A stretch of DNA of 64,000 bases from Aliterella atlantica CENA595 (GCF_000952155.1 NZ_JYON01000022.1:24358-88357), one strand, 5' to 3'. Positions 1-8,894 are shown, counted from the stretch's first letter. Program-made: numbers and translations. The notes: generated by a model not told the origin, from the sequence alone.

Positions 1-1764
1 AGTAACTTCAAAGTTTCTAAAACTATTAATGGTAAGAGCAAAGATGTAATTGAAACTAGAGAATTATTATCTACAGGTTCGGGACGAACTACCATATGTG
101 AGGTAGTTCTTAAAGCCGCCAACAAAACGTATATAGAGATAGAGCCTTATACAATTGATGAGATGGAAAATCTTATCTTTGATTTTTGTGACTCTATTTC
201 AAGCAAAAACGTTCCCTGTTCAGAAACTCAGATAAATATATCTCAAGAAATTGAAAGAGCTATTAGAAACATGATAGATCTTAAAAAGGTTAATCAATCA
301 ATTGTTGATGGCGATAAAACTAAAAACACTTTAGTTGATAAAGCCAAAGAATTATTTGATGAAGCTGGAGAAGATATACTAAAAAAGACTGCATTAAACA
401 ATGCAAATATTGAATCTAGAACCAAAATCAAAATTGAGTTTGATAATCAGACTACAGAACAACAATGGATAAAAGATACCTTTGCTGCTATTAATAGCGT
501 TCAGTTAAAAGAATTCGCGATACCCAGAAAAATAAGTCTTTATGTGAGCAATGAAGTTTTGTCTGGCTCAAACTTATTTCAGTTTGATTCTGTCGTAGAT
601 ACCAAAGGACTTGATGAGAATCCAATTCGTAAAGACTTACAAAAATACATTGAAAGCCAAGATGTAATTTGTCTTTTTGTATCTCCCTTTAACTCTGCTC
701 CTGAAGCTAATATTAGTAAACTAATTAGTTATCACCTTGCATCCAAATCAAAAGACTTTCATCATAGGTTTGTAACGCTAGTATTACCGCGTAGAAATGA
801 ACCGGAAAACGTGAATGAGAGTAACGGTGACTGGGATATAGGAGTGCAAAGAAAAAAAGAAGAAATACAAACTACGTTCAGGAAGTTGAATTTAGACTTT
901 TTTCCAGGAAATATTTTATTCTACGATGCTTTAAGGTACTACCAAGATACTATAGTCAAACTTAATGAATTTTACACCGAAGAAGACGTACAAGCAGATA
1001 AAAATGAATTTATCGATGCTGTATCAGGTGTAGTAAAACGCAGGCGAAATATTTTGCTTGAAGAAGTTAAGACTATCAAAGAAAGCTTTACAAAAATTCA
1101 GAAAGGCGATGCTTTAACAGAAACAGAAGTTAAAGCAATTGAAAACGCTATTCAAAAACTAAAGAGCTTACGAGAATTAGGTAAGAGAATACCTAGTTTT
1201 GTTTACGATGATTTTATTAATAAATTCATTAACTATTATCGTGATACTTATCCAGCATGGAACACTAAACACGCTATTCATAGAAATTTTGGCTATTATA
1301 AGCCAAGGGATATAGATATATATTTCGATGCACAGATTGTTGCAGAAGGAATAAATGAAAATGAAATGCTAAGAAAGTTTACTAGAGAAGCAAAAGATGA
1401 GATTGAAAATATTTTACAAGAGCTTACTGCTGCGAATGAATCTTTAAAGACACTTATTCCTGAGCTAATCAAAGAATTCTACGTTCTGTATGATGATTTC
1501 ATCTACGAAGTTGGACTAAAAATACACAACGAAACTTTAAGCAAGCTTTCACCTCAAAGCGAACAATCTGACTTTTGGAATGCGTTCATGGCTGAAAGAG
1601 GTAGAGTAAGACCACGTGGAGAAAGATATGGAGATAATGTATGTCTCATATTTGAGCGAGAACTTGAAACCGAAACAAGCTTAAATAAATTTCTCCAAAG
1701 TAAAGCTGAATACTACTGGGAAAAATTAGTTCTTAAAACGATTGGTTTTTTTGGACAAGAATAA
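1..1764 (+). CDS. GTPase-like (dynamin-type?) protein, 5' end outside window
   Basis: The reading frame is open from the first base, so the gene begins upstream of the window; the first in-window ATG at 163 is probably internal. The visible part is 587 residues. Near its start is a TGSGRTT segment that resembles a switch I (G2) region. Further on is VVDTKGLD, which fits a G3/Walker B DxxG motif after a hydrophobic strand, followed by CLFVSP. The G1 P-loop would lie upstream, and I see no clear NKxD. The C-terminal 350 residues are charged and helical. I infer a large P-loop GTPase or dynamin-like protein, but the family is not identified. Base composition is more AT-rich than the neighbours. 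The next gene downstream is nuclease-like and on the same strand, which suggests a two-gene accessory or defence cassette. Confidence 0.6.
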   Translation, partial: SNFKVSKTINGKSKDVIETRELLSTGSGRTTICEVVLKAANKTYIEIEPYTIDEMENLIFDFCDSISSKNVPCSETQINISQEIERAIRNMIDLKKVNQSIVDGDKTKNTLVDKAKELFDEAGEDILKKTALNNANIESRTKIKIEFDNQTTEQQWIKDTFAAINSVQLKEFAIPRKISLYVSNEVLSGSNLFQFDSVVDTKGLDENPIRKDLQKYIESQDVICLFVSPFNSAPEANISKLISYHLASKSKDFHHRFVTLVLPRRNEPENVNESNGDWDIGVQRKKEEIQTTFRKLNLDFFPGNILFYDALRYYQDTIVKLNEFYTEEDVQADKNEFIDAVSGVVKRRRNILLEEVKTIKESFTKIQKGDALTETEVKAIENAIQKLKSLRELGKRIPSFVYDDFINKFINYYRDTYPAWNTKHAIHRNFGYYKPRDIDIYFDAQIVAEGINENEMLRKFTREAKDEIENILQELTAANESLKTLIPELIKEFYVLYDDFIYEVGLKIHNETLSKLSPQSEQSDFWNAFMAERGRVRPRGERYGDNVCLIFERELETETSLNKFLQSKAEYYWEKLVLKTIGFFGQE

Positions 1765-1797
1765 AAATGTATTGGTGCTACAGCTAATACACGACTT

Positions 1798-1820
1798 GGG
1801 ACGCAATTGAGTTGTGTCCC
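1798..1820 (+). other. Intergenic hairpin between the GTPase-like and nuclease-like genes
   Basis: GGGACgCAA pairs with TTGtGTCCC around a five-base loop, with one mismatch. There is no T-run after it, so it is a weak terminator candidate or an mRNA-processing hairpin between two same-strand genes 96 bases apart. Confidence 0.35.
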
Positions 1821-1860
1821 TAGATCATCATAGTCACCATAATTCAAATTTAAAGCATTT

Positions 1861-2598
1861 ATGATTCATTTAAATAAAGAAATGCGACAAAAGCTTGATA
1901 TACGCTCTGTAAATAATCAAAGTTATACAAAATGCTTAATTAGAAATTTAGAAATTGCAATTGATAGCAGACCAGAAGAGTTAGTTAGACAACTATTCAT
2001 TCATTATCTAACTAAAGAAAGTACATTGCTTCAACGCAAGATCGAAATTAAAGTTGAATCCAACAATCATGACATAGAAATATATAAGTTAGCAGAAAAT
2101 TCTAACTTCAAACCTTATCAATCTCCTACAGTAATTGTGGAAGTAAAAAGAGAAGATGTAAATTTACAAAATCATTATGCTCAAATTCAAAGATATCTAA
2201 TAAAATCTAATTGTAAAATTGGAATTTTATATAACTATCACAAAACTATACTATTCCTTAAAAAGGATGATGATTTTGAAACTAATCAGTTAGCAAATTT
2301 TAGAGAAGTAGAAGAGATACTTTTAAAAGTGAGTAATATTGTCAATCCTAATTTATTAGAATTTGAGAAAGCACAAAAAGGAGATTTTGAAAGTTTTACT
2401 TATCTTATAAGCAAATATGGTAAATATACGACCAATACAATAGTATTTAAACTTAAGACGCAGCAACCAGAGCTAAAAGGCTATTTCTTTAACGTGCAAG
2501 GAAATAGGATTTACTATGATATATGCGGTCAATATTCTAGAAATCAGCAATTTTTTGAGCGCCAGGATTTTGAGAGATTAGTTGCCATCAAGTATTGA
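1861..2598 (+). CDS. PD-(D/E)XK nuclease-like protein (HsdR N-terminal type)
   Basis: This 245-residue protein carries the pattern of the type I restriction R-subunit N-terminal nuclease fold. It has an N-terminal helix with EE (about 39-40), then D71 in HDIEIY, then E94-V-K96 in VIVEVKRED, then a Q-containing helix (AQIQRYL). These fit the catalytic D...ExK...Q arrangement. The C-terminal 100 residues match nothing I know. No helicase or methylase partner is visible, so it is not an ordinary restriction system. It lies 96 bases after the GTPase-like gene, on the same strand and with the same AT-rich composition. I infer nucleic-acid cleavage as part of an accessory cassette; the fold assignment is fairly good, the role is not known. 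Confidence 0.65.
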   Translation: MIHLNKEMRQKLDIRSVNNQSYTKCLIRNLEIAIDSRPEELVRQLFIHYLTKESTLLQRKIEIKVESNNHDIEIYKLAENSNFKPYQSPTVIVEVKREDVNLQNHYAQIQRYLIKSNCKIGILYNYHKTILFLKKDDDFETNQLANFREVEEILLKVSNIVNPNLLEFEKAQKGDFESFTYLISKYGKYTTNTIVFKLKTQQPELKGYFFNVQGNRIYYDICGQYSRNQQFFERQDFERLVAIKY

Positions 2599-2609
2599 CA
2601 TTTTATTAC

Positions 2610-3005
2610 TTATCTGCTCATGCTATGAAGTATATACATAGCTTGTTTTGCTTTGCTTACAGGTAAAAATAGATGATCGTGATAGTATGCTGAAACTGCA
2701 TTTACACTAATATTGTTTTCAGCAAGTTTGGTAGTTATAGCAGCTAAAAATCCTACGGCTTCTAAACTAGAATGCACTAACAAAGAAATCATTTTAAAAA
2801 CACAATCATACTCTAGATTGGCTTCTTCTGCTTGATTTTTAGTAATTATTAATGTTACTCCTTCTACTTCTCTAAACTGGCAAATAGGAGTTACGTTAAG
2901 TGTTGGAAGTTGCTCTATAGCAACGGAGCAAAAAACATACTCTTCTTCATCTAGCTTAGGATTCATGGATTGCAAAAGAGTAGTTAAGTATGTATCTCCA
3001 CTCAT
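2610..3005 (-). CDS. ACT domain-containing protein (DUF2241 type)
   Basis: This 131-residue protein consists of two ACT-like halves (about 10-60 and 62-125), as in the small stand-alone ACT proteins once called DUF2241. The second half contains LVHSSLEAVGFLAAITTKLA, a beta-alpha element that usually forms the ligand-binding interface. Such proteins are thought to bind small ligands such as amino acids; no specific ligand can be read from the sequence. Its ATG overlaps the TGA of the upstream aspartic protease pseudogene by four bases (ATGA), so the two would be translationally coupled in an operon with the gene starting at 3681. Confidence 0.8.
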   Translation of the reverse strand: MSGDTYLTTLLQSMNPKLDEEEYVFCSVAIEQLPTLNVTPICQFREVEGVTLIITKNQAEEANLEYDCVFKMISLLVHSSLEAVGFLAAITTKLAENNISVNAVSAYYHDHLFLPVSKAKQAMYILHSMSR

Positions 3006-3367
3006 CTTGAGAAAGTTACTCTATTTTCTTGGTAATTTGCTATTAATGTAAATATTTTTAGCCATTGAGAACCTAGTAAGATTTCTCTTATTTCATCGCC
3101 TGCAAATACAGGAATTTCAAATTCTTGGCTTGCGATCGCTATCTTACCTAAGTAAATATCAAAAAATGCTTCCCCTTGTGCTGTTCTCAGCTTATTTTAG
3201 CGCAAAAATAGCCAGTCTAGGCTTTCTACATCTTGCTTATTCATTGCTAGAACCTCTGTAAAGCCTGTATCTAACATTGCTTCTGTGGAAAGACTTAATC
3301 CATCTGCATCTATTAAATTCACCTCAAAGTATATTTGTCCTTTTTCTCCAAATCGTCCTTGAATCAT
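3002..3367 (-). pseudogene. Retropepsin-like (clan AA) aspartic protease, interrupted by one stop
   Basis: Reading from ATG at 3367 gives 121 codons that look like the small cyanobacterial clan AA aspartic proteases. The active-site motif LDTGF is at residues 32-36 and a hydrophobic LLGSQWL motif lies near the end. Codon 57 (3199-3197) is TAA; the frame continues intact on both sides with no shift. Both ends overlap neighbouring genes by ATGA, so the operon architecture is preserved. The simplest reading is a recent nonsense mutation. Readthrough or a sequencing error are the alternatives. Without the second half, the beta-strand core of the fold could not form. Confidence 0.75.
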
Positions 3368-3681
3368 ATTCTACCACTGACACCAGTTTCATTAATTCCG
3401 AACATATGATGAATGGTGTTAGGGTGTTTTTCTCTGGCTTTGCGACTTGCTACTTCTTGTTCTTTATCAATAAAGTATTCTCCACTGTCTGGTTCGATAG
3501 CAATATACCAACCATAGTATTTATCTAGTATTTCCGGTTTTAGTTGTTCAAATATTGCCCAGCAACGTTGATAAAATGCTTCTTGTCTTGCTCTATGTGC
3601 TGCTTTTTTTTCTTCTGACCATTGAATCTCTGGAAACAATCTACCCCTACGAACAATTCCTTCTGGTGTATGTTGATTCAT
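3364..3681 (-). CDS. Small conserved hypothetical protein, partner of the aspartic protease
   Basis: This 105-residue soluble protein has a basic, helical N-terminal half (KKAAHRARQEAFYQRC) and the segment YYGWYIAIEPDSGEYFID, which looks like a small beta-hairpin element. I do not recognise a characterised family. Its stop codon overlaps the start of the aspartic protease gene (ATGA). My recollection, unchecked, is that a similar small gene often precedes clan AA proteases in cyanobacteria, so the pair may act together. It is probably the first gene of a three-gene leftward unit ending with the ACT protein. Confidence 0.65.
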   Translation of the reverse strand: MNQHTPEGIVRRGRLFPEIQWSEEKKAAHRARQEAFYQRCWAIFEQLKPEILDKYYGWYIAIEPDSGEYFIDKEQEVASRKAREKHPNTIHHMFGINETGVSGRI

Positions 3682-3725
3682 ATATTTAGATGGTTTAATT
3701 CTAGTTCATACATTATATACGATCG

Positions 3726-4649
3726 CTACTGCGCCCATTGTTGCAAAATATAATCGTAAAAACTTGTTTTATCTACTGTATCCATTGCTAAAATCTTTCT
3801 ACCTCCAGGTTGCACTTTAGTTCGTCCTTGACTAACACCAGTAGTAATAATTTCTGTCTCCCATTCGCGCAATTGATAAAACTCTGGATGTCCTAAATAT
3901 GCTGTAGCTAATACATCCCAAAAGTAATAATCTTGGGGAATAACTAAGGCGTAACATTGTCCTGCCAAATCGGATAAAGGATATTTACGTTGTTTGCCTA
4001 ATTTATATACTAATTCTGATGTTACAGGTACGTTATTAGTAATATCTAAGGGAGACATAATAATTTCAAGTTGAGTTTGCCATACTCGTTTAACTGCGAT
4101 CGCATCCCAATAAGCATTCCATTCTGCCGATCCATCTTGACCTGATTCAATGCTTTTTTCAACGTTTCCAGGAACGTTTAAAGCGCCTCCCATCCACACA
4201 ATTTGTTTAATTTTTGCCTCAATTTCTGGCGCTGCATCTAAGGCAACTGCAACTGTGGTTAATGGACCTGTTACCATCAATGTTACGGGTTCTGTAGCTT
4301 CACGTAATACCCGCACCATAAAATCTTGTCCTGTTTCTGCTAGTAAAGGCGTGTTGATGGTTTCATTTTCGTTGAGAATAGGTAGACAATTAACAATCGT
4401 TGAGTCGCGACGGTACAAGCGGGGAAATGGATTTATCCCTCTAACTGTGCTTTCGGCTACTGGGATATGCGAACAACCCATTAAATCTAAAATTTTGCGC
4501 GTTGCGCTTACAGCAGGTTCGATGTAGCAATCAGCAGGCGTGACGACAATACCTAGAGGTTGCACGTTATCCATTGTCATTAGCAGCATAGTTGCTAAAT
4601 AATCATCTACTCCGCCATCATGATCCAGTAGGACGAGTTGTTTATTCAT
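3726..4649 (-). CDS. Nucleoside hydrolase (inosine/uridine-preferring family)
   Basis: The enzyme cleaves the N-glycosidic bond of ribonucleosides to give a free base and ribose. The N-terminal calcium-binding signature is visible as DHDGGVDD (residues 9-16), matching DxDxxxDD. A later MVTGPLTTVA strand and the C-terminal FWDVLATAYL segment are typical of the IunH family. The length of 307 residues is normal for the family. Substrate preference (purine or pyrimidine) cannot be read. It is divergent from a cytosine deaminase gene with only 17 bases between the starts, so the promoters must overlap the coding ends. This supports a shared nucleoside/base salvage role. Confidence 0.88.
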   Translation of the reverse strand: MNKQLVLLDHDGGVDDYLATMLLMTMDNVQPLGIVVTPADCYIEPAVSATRKILDLMGCSHIPVAESTVRGINPFPRLYRRDSTIVNCLPILNENETINTPLLAETGQDFMVRVLREATEPVTLMVTGPLTTVAVALDAAPEIEAKIKQIVWMGGALNVPGNVEKSIESGQDGSAEWNAYWDAIAVKRVWQTQLEIIMSPLDITNNVPVTSELVYKLGKQRKYPLSDLAGQCYALVIPQDYYFWDVLATAYLGHPEFYQLREWETEIITTGVSQGRTKVQPGGRKILAMDTVDKTSFYDYILQQWAQ

Positions 4650-4666
4650 GGGAAGATAATTGTTGT

Positions 4667-5098
4667 ATGGATGAATTTATGCAAGCTGCGATCGCCGAAG
4701 CAAAACAAGGATTAAATGAAGGTGGCATTCCCATAGGTTCTATCCTGGTTAAAGATAATGCAATTATCGGACAAGGACACAATCAGCGCGTACAAGCGCA
4801 AGATCCCGTCACTCATGCAGAGATCGATTGTCTGCGTAATGCTGGCAGAATAGGCAATTACAAGGATACAGTTCTCTACTCCACTTTAATGCCTTGCTAT
4901 CTTTGTGCTGGCGCGGTTGTTCAATTCGGTATCAAAAAAGTTATTGCTGGCGAGTCGCAAACTTTCCCTGGTGCTAGAGAATTTATGGAATCTCACGGCG
5001 TTGAGGTAATCGATTTAGATTTAGCTGAATGCAAGCAGTTGATGAGTGATTTTATTGCCAATAATCCGCAATTGTGGAATGAAGATATAGGCGTTTAA
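4667..5098 (+). CDS. Cytosine deaminase, yeast Fcy1-like CMP/dCMP deaminase fold
   Basis: The enzyme hydrolyses cytosine to uracil. The zinc site is complete: H50-A-E52 and PCYLC (C77, C80). The flanking GGIPIGSILV, YSTLMPC and C-terminal WNEDIG closely recall the yeast cytosine deaminase (Fcy1), more than tRNA adenosine deaminase TadA. I chose ATG 4667 (143 residues, GGAAG about 11 bases upstream). A longer frame from 4592 would overlap the divergent nucleoside hydrolase gene and adds no conserved sequence. Together with the hydrolase and the uracil phosphoribosyltransferase at 11.5 kb it could complete cytidine to UMP salvage. Confidence 0.85.
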   Translation: MDEFMQAAIAEAKQGLNEGGIPIGSILVKDNAIIGQGHNQRVQAQDPVTHAEIDCLRNAGRIGNYKDTVLYSTLMPCYLCAGAVVQFGIKKVIAGESQTFPGAREFMESHGVEVIDLDLAECKQLMSDFIANNPQLWNEDIGV

Positions 5099-5124
5099 CA
5101 GTGACCAGTAACCAGTGACCAGTT
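5099..5124 (+). repeat. CAGTGACCAGT short tandem repeat
   Basis: Tandem degenerate heptamers (CAGTGAC/CAGTAAC) begin right after the deaminase stop codon. The same family recurs at 20332, 27320, 28625, 44125 and 59063. Confidence 0.8.
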
Positions 5125-5132
5125 AAGAGGGG

Positions 5133-5885
5133 TTAAGCTATTGTAACGGCTAATAATTCGTCTGACATCTCAAAGTTGGCGGTGACGTTTTGCACGTCGT
5201 CTAAGGCTTCTAGAGTGTCGATTAACTTTAAAAGCGATCGCGCTACATCAAGATCTGTGATTTCTACTGTATTATCAGGTATCCAGCGCAATTCTATATC
5301 GCTGACTGGGAAGTTTTGTTTTAATATTTGGCTGAGGTTTTCTAAGTTTGCAGGTTCGGTAAATACTTCTGCTTCGCCATCATCAGTTAGTTCGTAAGAC
5401 TCTGCGCCAGCTTCTAATACAGCTTCTAAAAGTGTATCTTCATCGGAAAAAGAAGCGATCGCAACTACACCTTTATGAGCAAACATCCAGCTTACACAAC
5501 CAGTCTCGCCCAAATTGCCGCCATTTTTACTAAATGCTTCTCTCAAATAAGCCGCAGTGCGGTTGCGATTGTCAGTGAGAGATTCAATCAAAATAGCTAC
5601 TCCACCAGCGCCATAGCCTTCGTAGCGTACCTCTTCTAATGGTTTACCTTCGTCGAAAGTACCTGCACCTTTTGCGATCGCACGATCTATATTATCGTTA
5701 GGAATGCCTGCTGCTTTAGCTTTTTCTATTGCTGTGCGTAGTTGAAAATTTCCTGCTGGATCGACAATTCCATTTCTAGCTGCAACAATAATTGCCCGCG
5801 ATAATTGCGTAAATGTTTTACCTTTTACTACATCTACTCTAGCTTTTTGCCTTTTAATATTTGCCCACTTACTATGTCCTGCCAT
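5133..5885 (-). CDS. YebC/PmpR family protein
   Basis: This 250-residue protein begins MAGHSKWANIKRQKARVD, the diagnostic N-terminus of YebC/PmpR. The VRYEGYGAGGVAILIE segment and the acidic third domain are also typical. Members are described as transcriptional regulators, and some as helping ribosomes through difficult sequences; which applies here cannot be told. The gene follows the ABC permease gene by only 11 bases on the same strand, so it may be read from the transporter transcript, although the association is probably incidental. The end lies next to a CAGTGACC repeat. Confidence 0.92.
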   Translation of the reverse strand: MAGHSKWANIKRQKARVDVVKGKTFTQLSRAIIVAARNGIVDPAGNFQLRTAIEKAKAAGIPNDNIDRAIAKGAGTFDEGKPLEEVRYEGYGAGGVAILIESLTDNRNRTAAYLREAFSKNGGNLGETGCVSWMFAHKGVVAIASFSDEDTLLEAVLEAGAESYELTDDGEAEVFTEPANLENLSQILKQNFPVSDIELRWIPDNTVEITDLDVARSLLKLIDTLEALDDVQNVTANFEMSDELLAVTIA

Positions 5886-5896
5886 AACTATTACCC

Positions 5897-6721
5897 TTAT
5901 TTACTACCAGTAAATGTCACACCTTGAATAAAGTAGCGATTAAAAAATGCATATATCGCTAATGCGGGCAAGGTAAACATCATTGATGCTGCCATAATAT
6001 AGTTCCAATAACTAATATATTGTCCTTTAAATGTATTTAATCCTAAAGGCAAAGTAAACATTTCTGAATCTGACAAAATTAGTAAAGGTGTTAAAAAATT
6101 ATTCCAAGCACCCATAAATACAAATATTGCTTGTGCAGCTAAAGCAGGTTTTGCTAGAGGTAAAACTACTTGAAAGAATGTTTCTAAACGTCCTAAACCA
6201 TCTAATGCAGCAGCTTCCTCTAATTCTTTGGGAAAACTCACAAAAAACTGACGCATCATAAATATAAATGTGGCATTTATAACACTTGGTACAATTAAAC
6301 CTTGATATGAGTTCAACCAACCTAAACTTTTAAGAATTAGAAAAGTAGGAATTAGCGTAATTTGCCCTGGTATCATAAGCACAGCTAAAATTAGGAAAAA
6401 CCAAAACTGATTTCCAGGAAATTTTAATCTTGCTAATGCATAGCCAGCCATCGAGTTAAATAATAAGTTATATGCTGTAACGCTAACAGCTACTACAACG
6501 CTATTAAACAACCATCTACCAAATAAAGGTTCTTGAGTAAAGATTCTTTGGTAATTTTGTAATGTGAATTGCTGAGGTATAAAGTTAATACCGCCTGCTA
6601 TTATTTCAGCTAATGTTTTAAACGAAGCTGAAAGCGCCCAGGCAAAAGGAATAAAAGTAATAATTGCGTATATAAATAATAGTAAATATAAAGGTATTTT
6701 AATCAAGTTTAAGCTCTTCAT
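5897..6721 (-). CDS. Carbohydrate ABC transporter permease, MalG type
   Basis: This inner-membrane permease has about six transmembrane segments and the cytoplasmic EAA loop (EELEEAAALDGLGRLETFF) that docks the ATPase. I start at ATG 6721 (274 residues), one base after the stop of the partner permease; the TTG nine bases earlier would overlap that gene. The order binding protein, MalF-type, MalG-type is the standard CUT1 sugar importer layout. No ATPase gene is present, so a shared MsmK/UgpC-type ATPase encoded elsewhere is expected. The substrate is not predictable. Confidence 0.9.
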   Translation of the reverse strand: MKSLNLIKIPLYLLLFIYAIITFIPFAWALSASFKTLAEIIAGGINFIPQQFTLQNYQRIFTQEPLFGRWLFNSVVVAVSVTAYNLLFNSMAGYALARLKFPGNQFWFFLILAVLMIPGQITLIPTFLILKSLGWLNSYQGLIVPSVINATFIFMMRQFFVSFPKELEEAAALDGLGRLETFFQVVLPLAKPALAAQAIFVFMGAWNNFLTPLLILSDSEMFTLPLGLNTFKGQYISYWNYIMAASMMFTLPALAIYAFFNRYFIQGVTFTGSK

Positions 6722-6722
6722 A

Positions 6723-7625
6723 TTAGTCAAGTCTTTCTTCTTTAAATAAATATCTCTGTATTAATGTTGCAACTATAATTACTAAAGCTAACATCAAGGC
6801 TAATGATGCAGCATAGCCCATATCTAAAGTTTTGAATGCGTATTGATAGATTAAAAGCACAACAGTTAAAGTGGAATTATTAGGACCACCAGAACCGCGA
6901 GAAAATATATAAGATTGATCGAATAACTGAAACGTACCAATAATACCCATAACTATGATAAAAAAGGTAATGGGTTTCAAAAAAGGCAATGTGATGCAAG
7001 TAAATTTATCCCAACCATTCGCACCATCAATTGTTGCTGCTTCATACAGATTTTGGGGAATATCTTGCATTGCAGCTAAGTAAATAACCATAAATAAAGG
7101 AGCAGTTGACCAGATATTCATTAACATAATTGCTTTGAGTGCGACTGCTGGATCTCCCAGCCAATTATAAGTAGGTAAATGTAATAAAGCTAGAAAATTA
7201 TTTAGTAAACCATTAGAATTACAAATCCAAATAAAAATCAGCGTAAGTACAGCAGATGATGTGACTGTAGGTAGAAAAAATATGACTCTAAATAGATTTT
7301 TACCTTTGATTTTTGCGTTGAGAATAGAGGCTAAAGCTAATGCTAAAATTGTTTGAATAGGAACGACAATTGCCACATATTCAACAGTATTTTTTAAAGC
7401 GATCGCAACTCGCTCATCTTGAGTAACACGCCAAAAATTCCTCAAACCTCTAAAGCTATAACTAACATCTCCTAAAGGCTGAACCTTGTAAAAAGACAGA
7501 ATTATTGCCAATAAAATAGGTACAACTAGAAACACTAGAAGAATGACAATAGCAGGCAGCATAAAAACATAACCGCTTACCGATTCTCGAAACTTATTAC
7601 TTGAGCGATCGAATTTATATAACAT
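6723..7625 (-). CDS. Carbohydrate ABC transporter permease, MalF type
   Basis: The 300-residue membrane protein has a first transmembrane helix at about 15-40 and an EAA loop reading YEAATIDGANGWDKFTCITL before the last helices, as in CUT1 permeases. I start at ATG 7625; the TTG at 7631 directly abuts the upstream stop. It lies between the binding protein and the MalG-type permease with almost no spacing, so the three are one operon. Confidence 0.9.
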   Translation of the reverse strand: MLYKFDRSSNKFRESVSGYVFMLPAIVILLVFLVVPILLAIILSFYKVQPLGDVSYSFRGLRNFWRVTQDERVAIALKNTVEYVAIVVPIQTILALALASILNAKIKGKNLFRVIFFLPTVTSSAVLTLIFIWICNSNGLLNNFLALLHLPTYNWLGDPAVALKAIMLMNIWSTAPLFMVIYLAAMQDIPQNLYEAATIDGANGWDKFTCITLPFLKPITFFIIVMGIIGTFQLFDQSYIFSRGSGGPNNSTLTVVLLIYQYAFKTLDMGYAASLALMLALVIIVATLIQRYLFKEERLD

Positions 7626-7631
7626 AACCAA

Positions 7632-8894
7632 CTACTGCGCTAATTGAATTTCTTTATTTGCTGTAATTTGAGCTTTTTGCATTGCACTAGCTAAAGGTTG
7701 TTCGCCTAGCATGGCACTAATAAACTGGTTGTTAAAATTATTCAATATTAGCGGTAAATACTCACCTGCTTGCCAAATAGTTGCATAACTAGCACCAGCA
7801 ATAAAAGGAGAATACAATTGTCTTTTTTCATAGCCTAATTGCCTAGCAACAGACTTACGAGTAGGTAGGGCAAAACCACCACTTGTCCAAGCCTTCATTC
7901 CCTCCTTTCCTGTCAAATAAGCAATCAACTTCCAAGCGGCGGCTTTATGTTGAGATTTTTTATTCATTACATAAGCAACTGTATAAGCCATAGTGCCATT
8001 TTTACCATCAATTGTCGGCACTTCTGCGGTAGCATATTTAAGATTGGGGAAAGTATCGTCTAAATAAGAAATTAGCCAAGGTCCTTCAATTACCATTGCA
8101 GCCTTACCTTGACCAAATATTTCGCTACCAGAACTAGCACCAACATCCGAAGGTTGACTTGCAGACTTATCAAGGCGGTATTGATCGACAATTAACTGCA
8201 AACCTTGCAAACTTTCGGTTGATGCAAAAGTAGCCATACCCTCAGCATCAACTAACTTGCCTCCAAAAGCTTCAGTTACATACGCAAGCCTTGCTAACTC
8301 TGGTAAAATACCCAAACCATAGCGATCTATTTTGCCATCCCCATTGCGATCGCGAGTAAGTTTGCGTGCATATTCCCGCAACTCATCCCAAGTACGCGGA
8401 GTTTGCGACAAACCAGCCTCAGCAAAAGCCTGCTTATCGTAAAAAAGCACTAAAGTAGAGAAATCTTTAGGCAAACCGTAAATTGTGTTATTGCTTTTAA
8501 AAGCATCAAGCAACTTAGGTTCAAAATCTGCTAAATCGAACTCCTTGTTTATATACCCATTCAGCGGTTCCAATACCCCAGGAGAAATCAACCCAGGCGC
8601 TTCCAAAGCATCCAAATAAAATACATCCGCCGCCGTCTCACCAATCAAGCGAGTTTTCAGCACATCCATATACTGATCGGCGATCGCATCATACCTTACC
8701 TTAATCCCAGGATTTTCAGCTTCAAATCCATCAATCACCTTTTGCAAAAATTGTTTCTCCAGCAAATTACTCCAACCGCTAAGAGTAATCGTTACTACCC
8801 CACTGTTATCTACCTGTCTTCCAACGCTACACCCAGTGAAAATAGCAATCCCGATAACAAACAAAGCAAAAAATGCCAAAATCTTCCTAACCAT
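7632..8894 (-). CDS. ABC transporter sugar-binding lipoprotein
   Basis: This 420-residue protein has a signal peptide with a lipobox (IFTGC, cysteine about residue 21), so it is membrane-anchored on the periplasmic side. The GWSN, RLIGETAADVFYLDAL and YGLPKDFSTLVLFYDK segments are typical of family 1 (MalE/UgpB-like) solute-binding proteins. ATG 8894 is preferred over TTG 8912 because it directly precedes the basic signal-peptide start. It is the first gene of the sugar importer operon and is divergent from a second binding protein. Confidence 0.9.
   Translation of the reverse strand: MVRKILAFFALFVIGIAIFTGCSVGRQVDNSGVVTITLSGWSNLLEKQFLQKVIDGFEAENPGIKVRYDAIADQYMDVLKTRLIGETAADVFYLDALEAPGLISPGVLEPLNGYINKEFDLADFEPKLLDAFKSNNTIYGLPKDFSTLVLFYDKQAFAEAGLSQTPRTWDELREYARKLTRDRNGDGKIDRYGLGILPELARLAYVTEAFGGKLVDAEGMATFASTESLQGLQLIVDQYRLDKSASQPSDVGASSGSEIFGQGKAAMVIEGPWLISYLDDTFPNLKYATAEVPTIDGKNGTMAYTVAYVMNKKSQHKAAAWKLIAYLTGKEGMKAWTSGGFALPTRKSVARQLGYEKRQLYSPFIAGASYATIWQAGEYLPLILNNFNNQFISAMLGEQPLASAMQKAQITANKEIQLAQ

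Noticed and set aside
1861..2598. Complete type I restriction system
   Set aside because: Only the nuclease-like N-terminal fold is present; no helicase, specificity or methylase genes are near.
3277..3528. Forward 83-codon frame
   Set aside because: It is antisense to the aspartic protease pseudogene and its partner gene, which are better supported.
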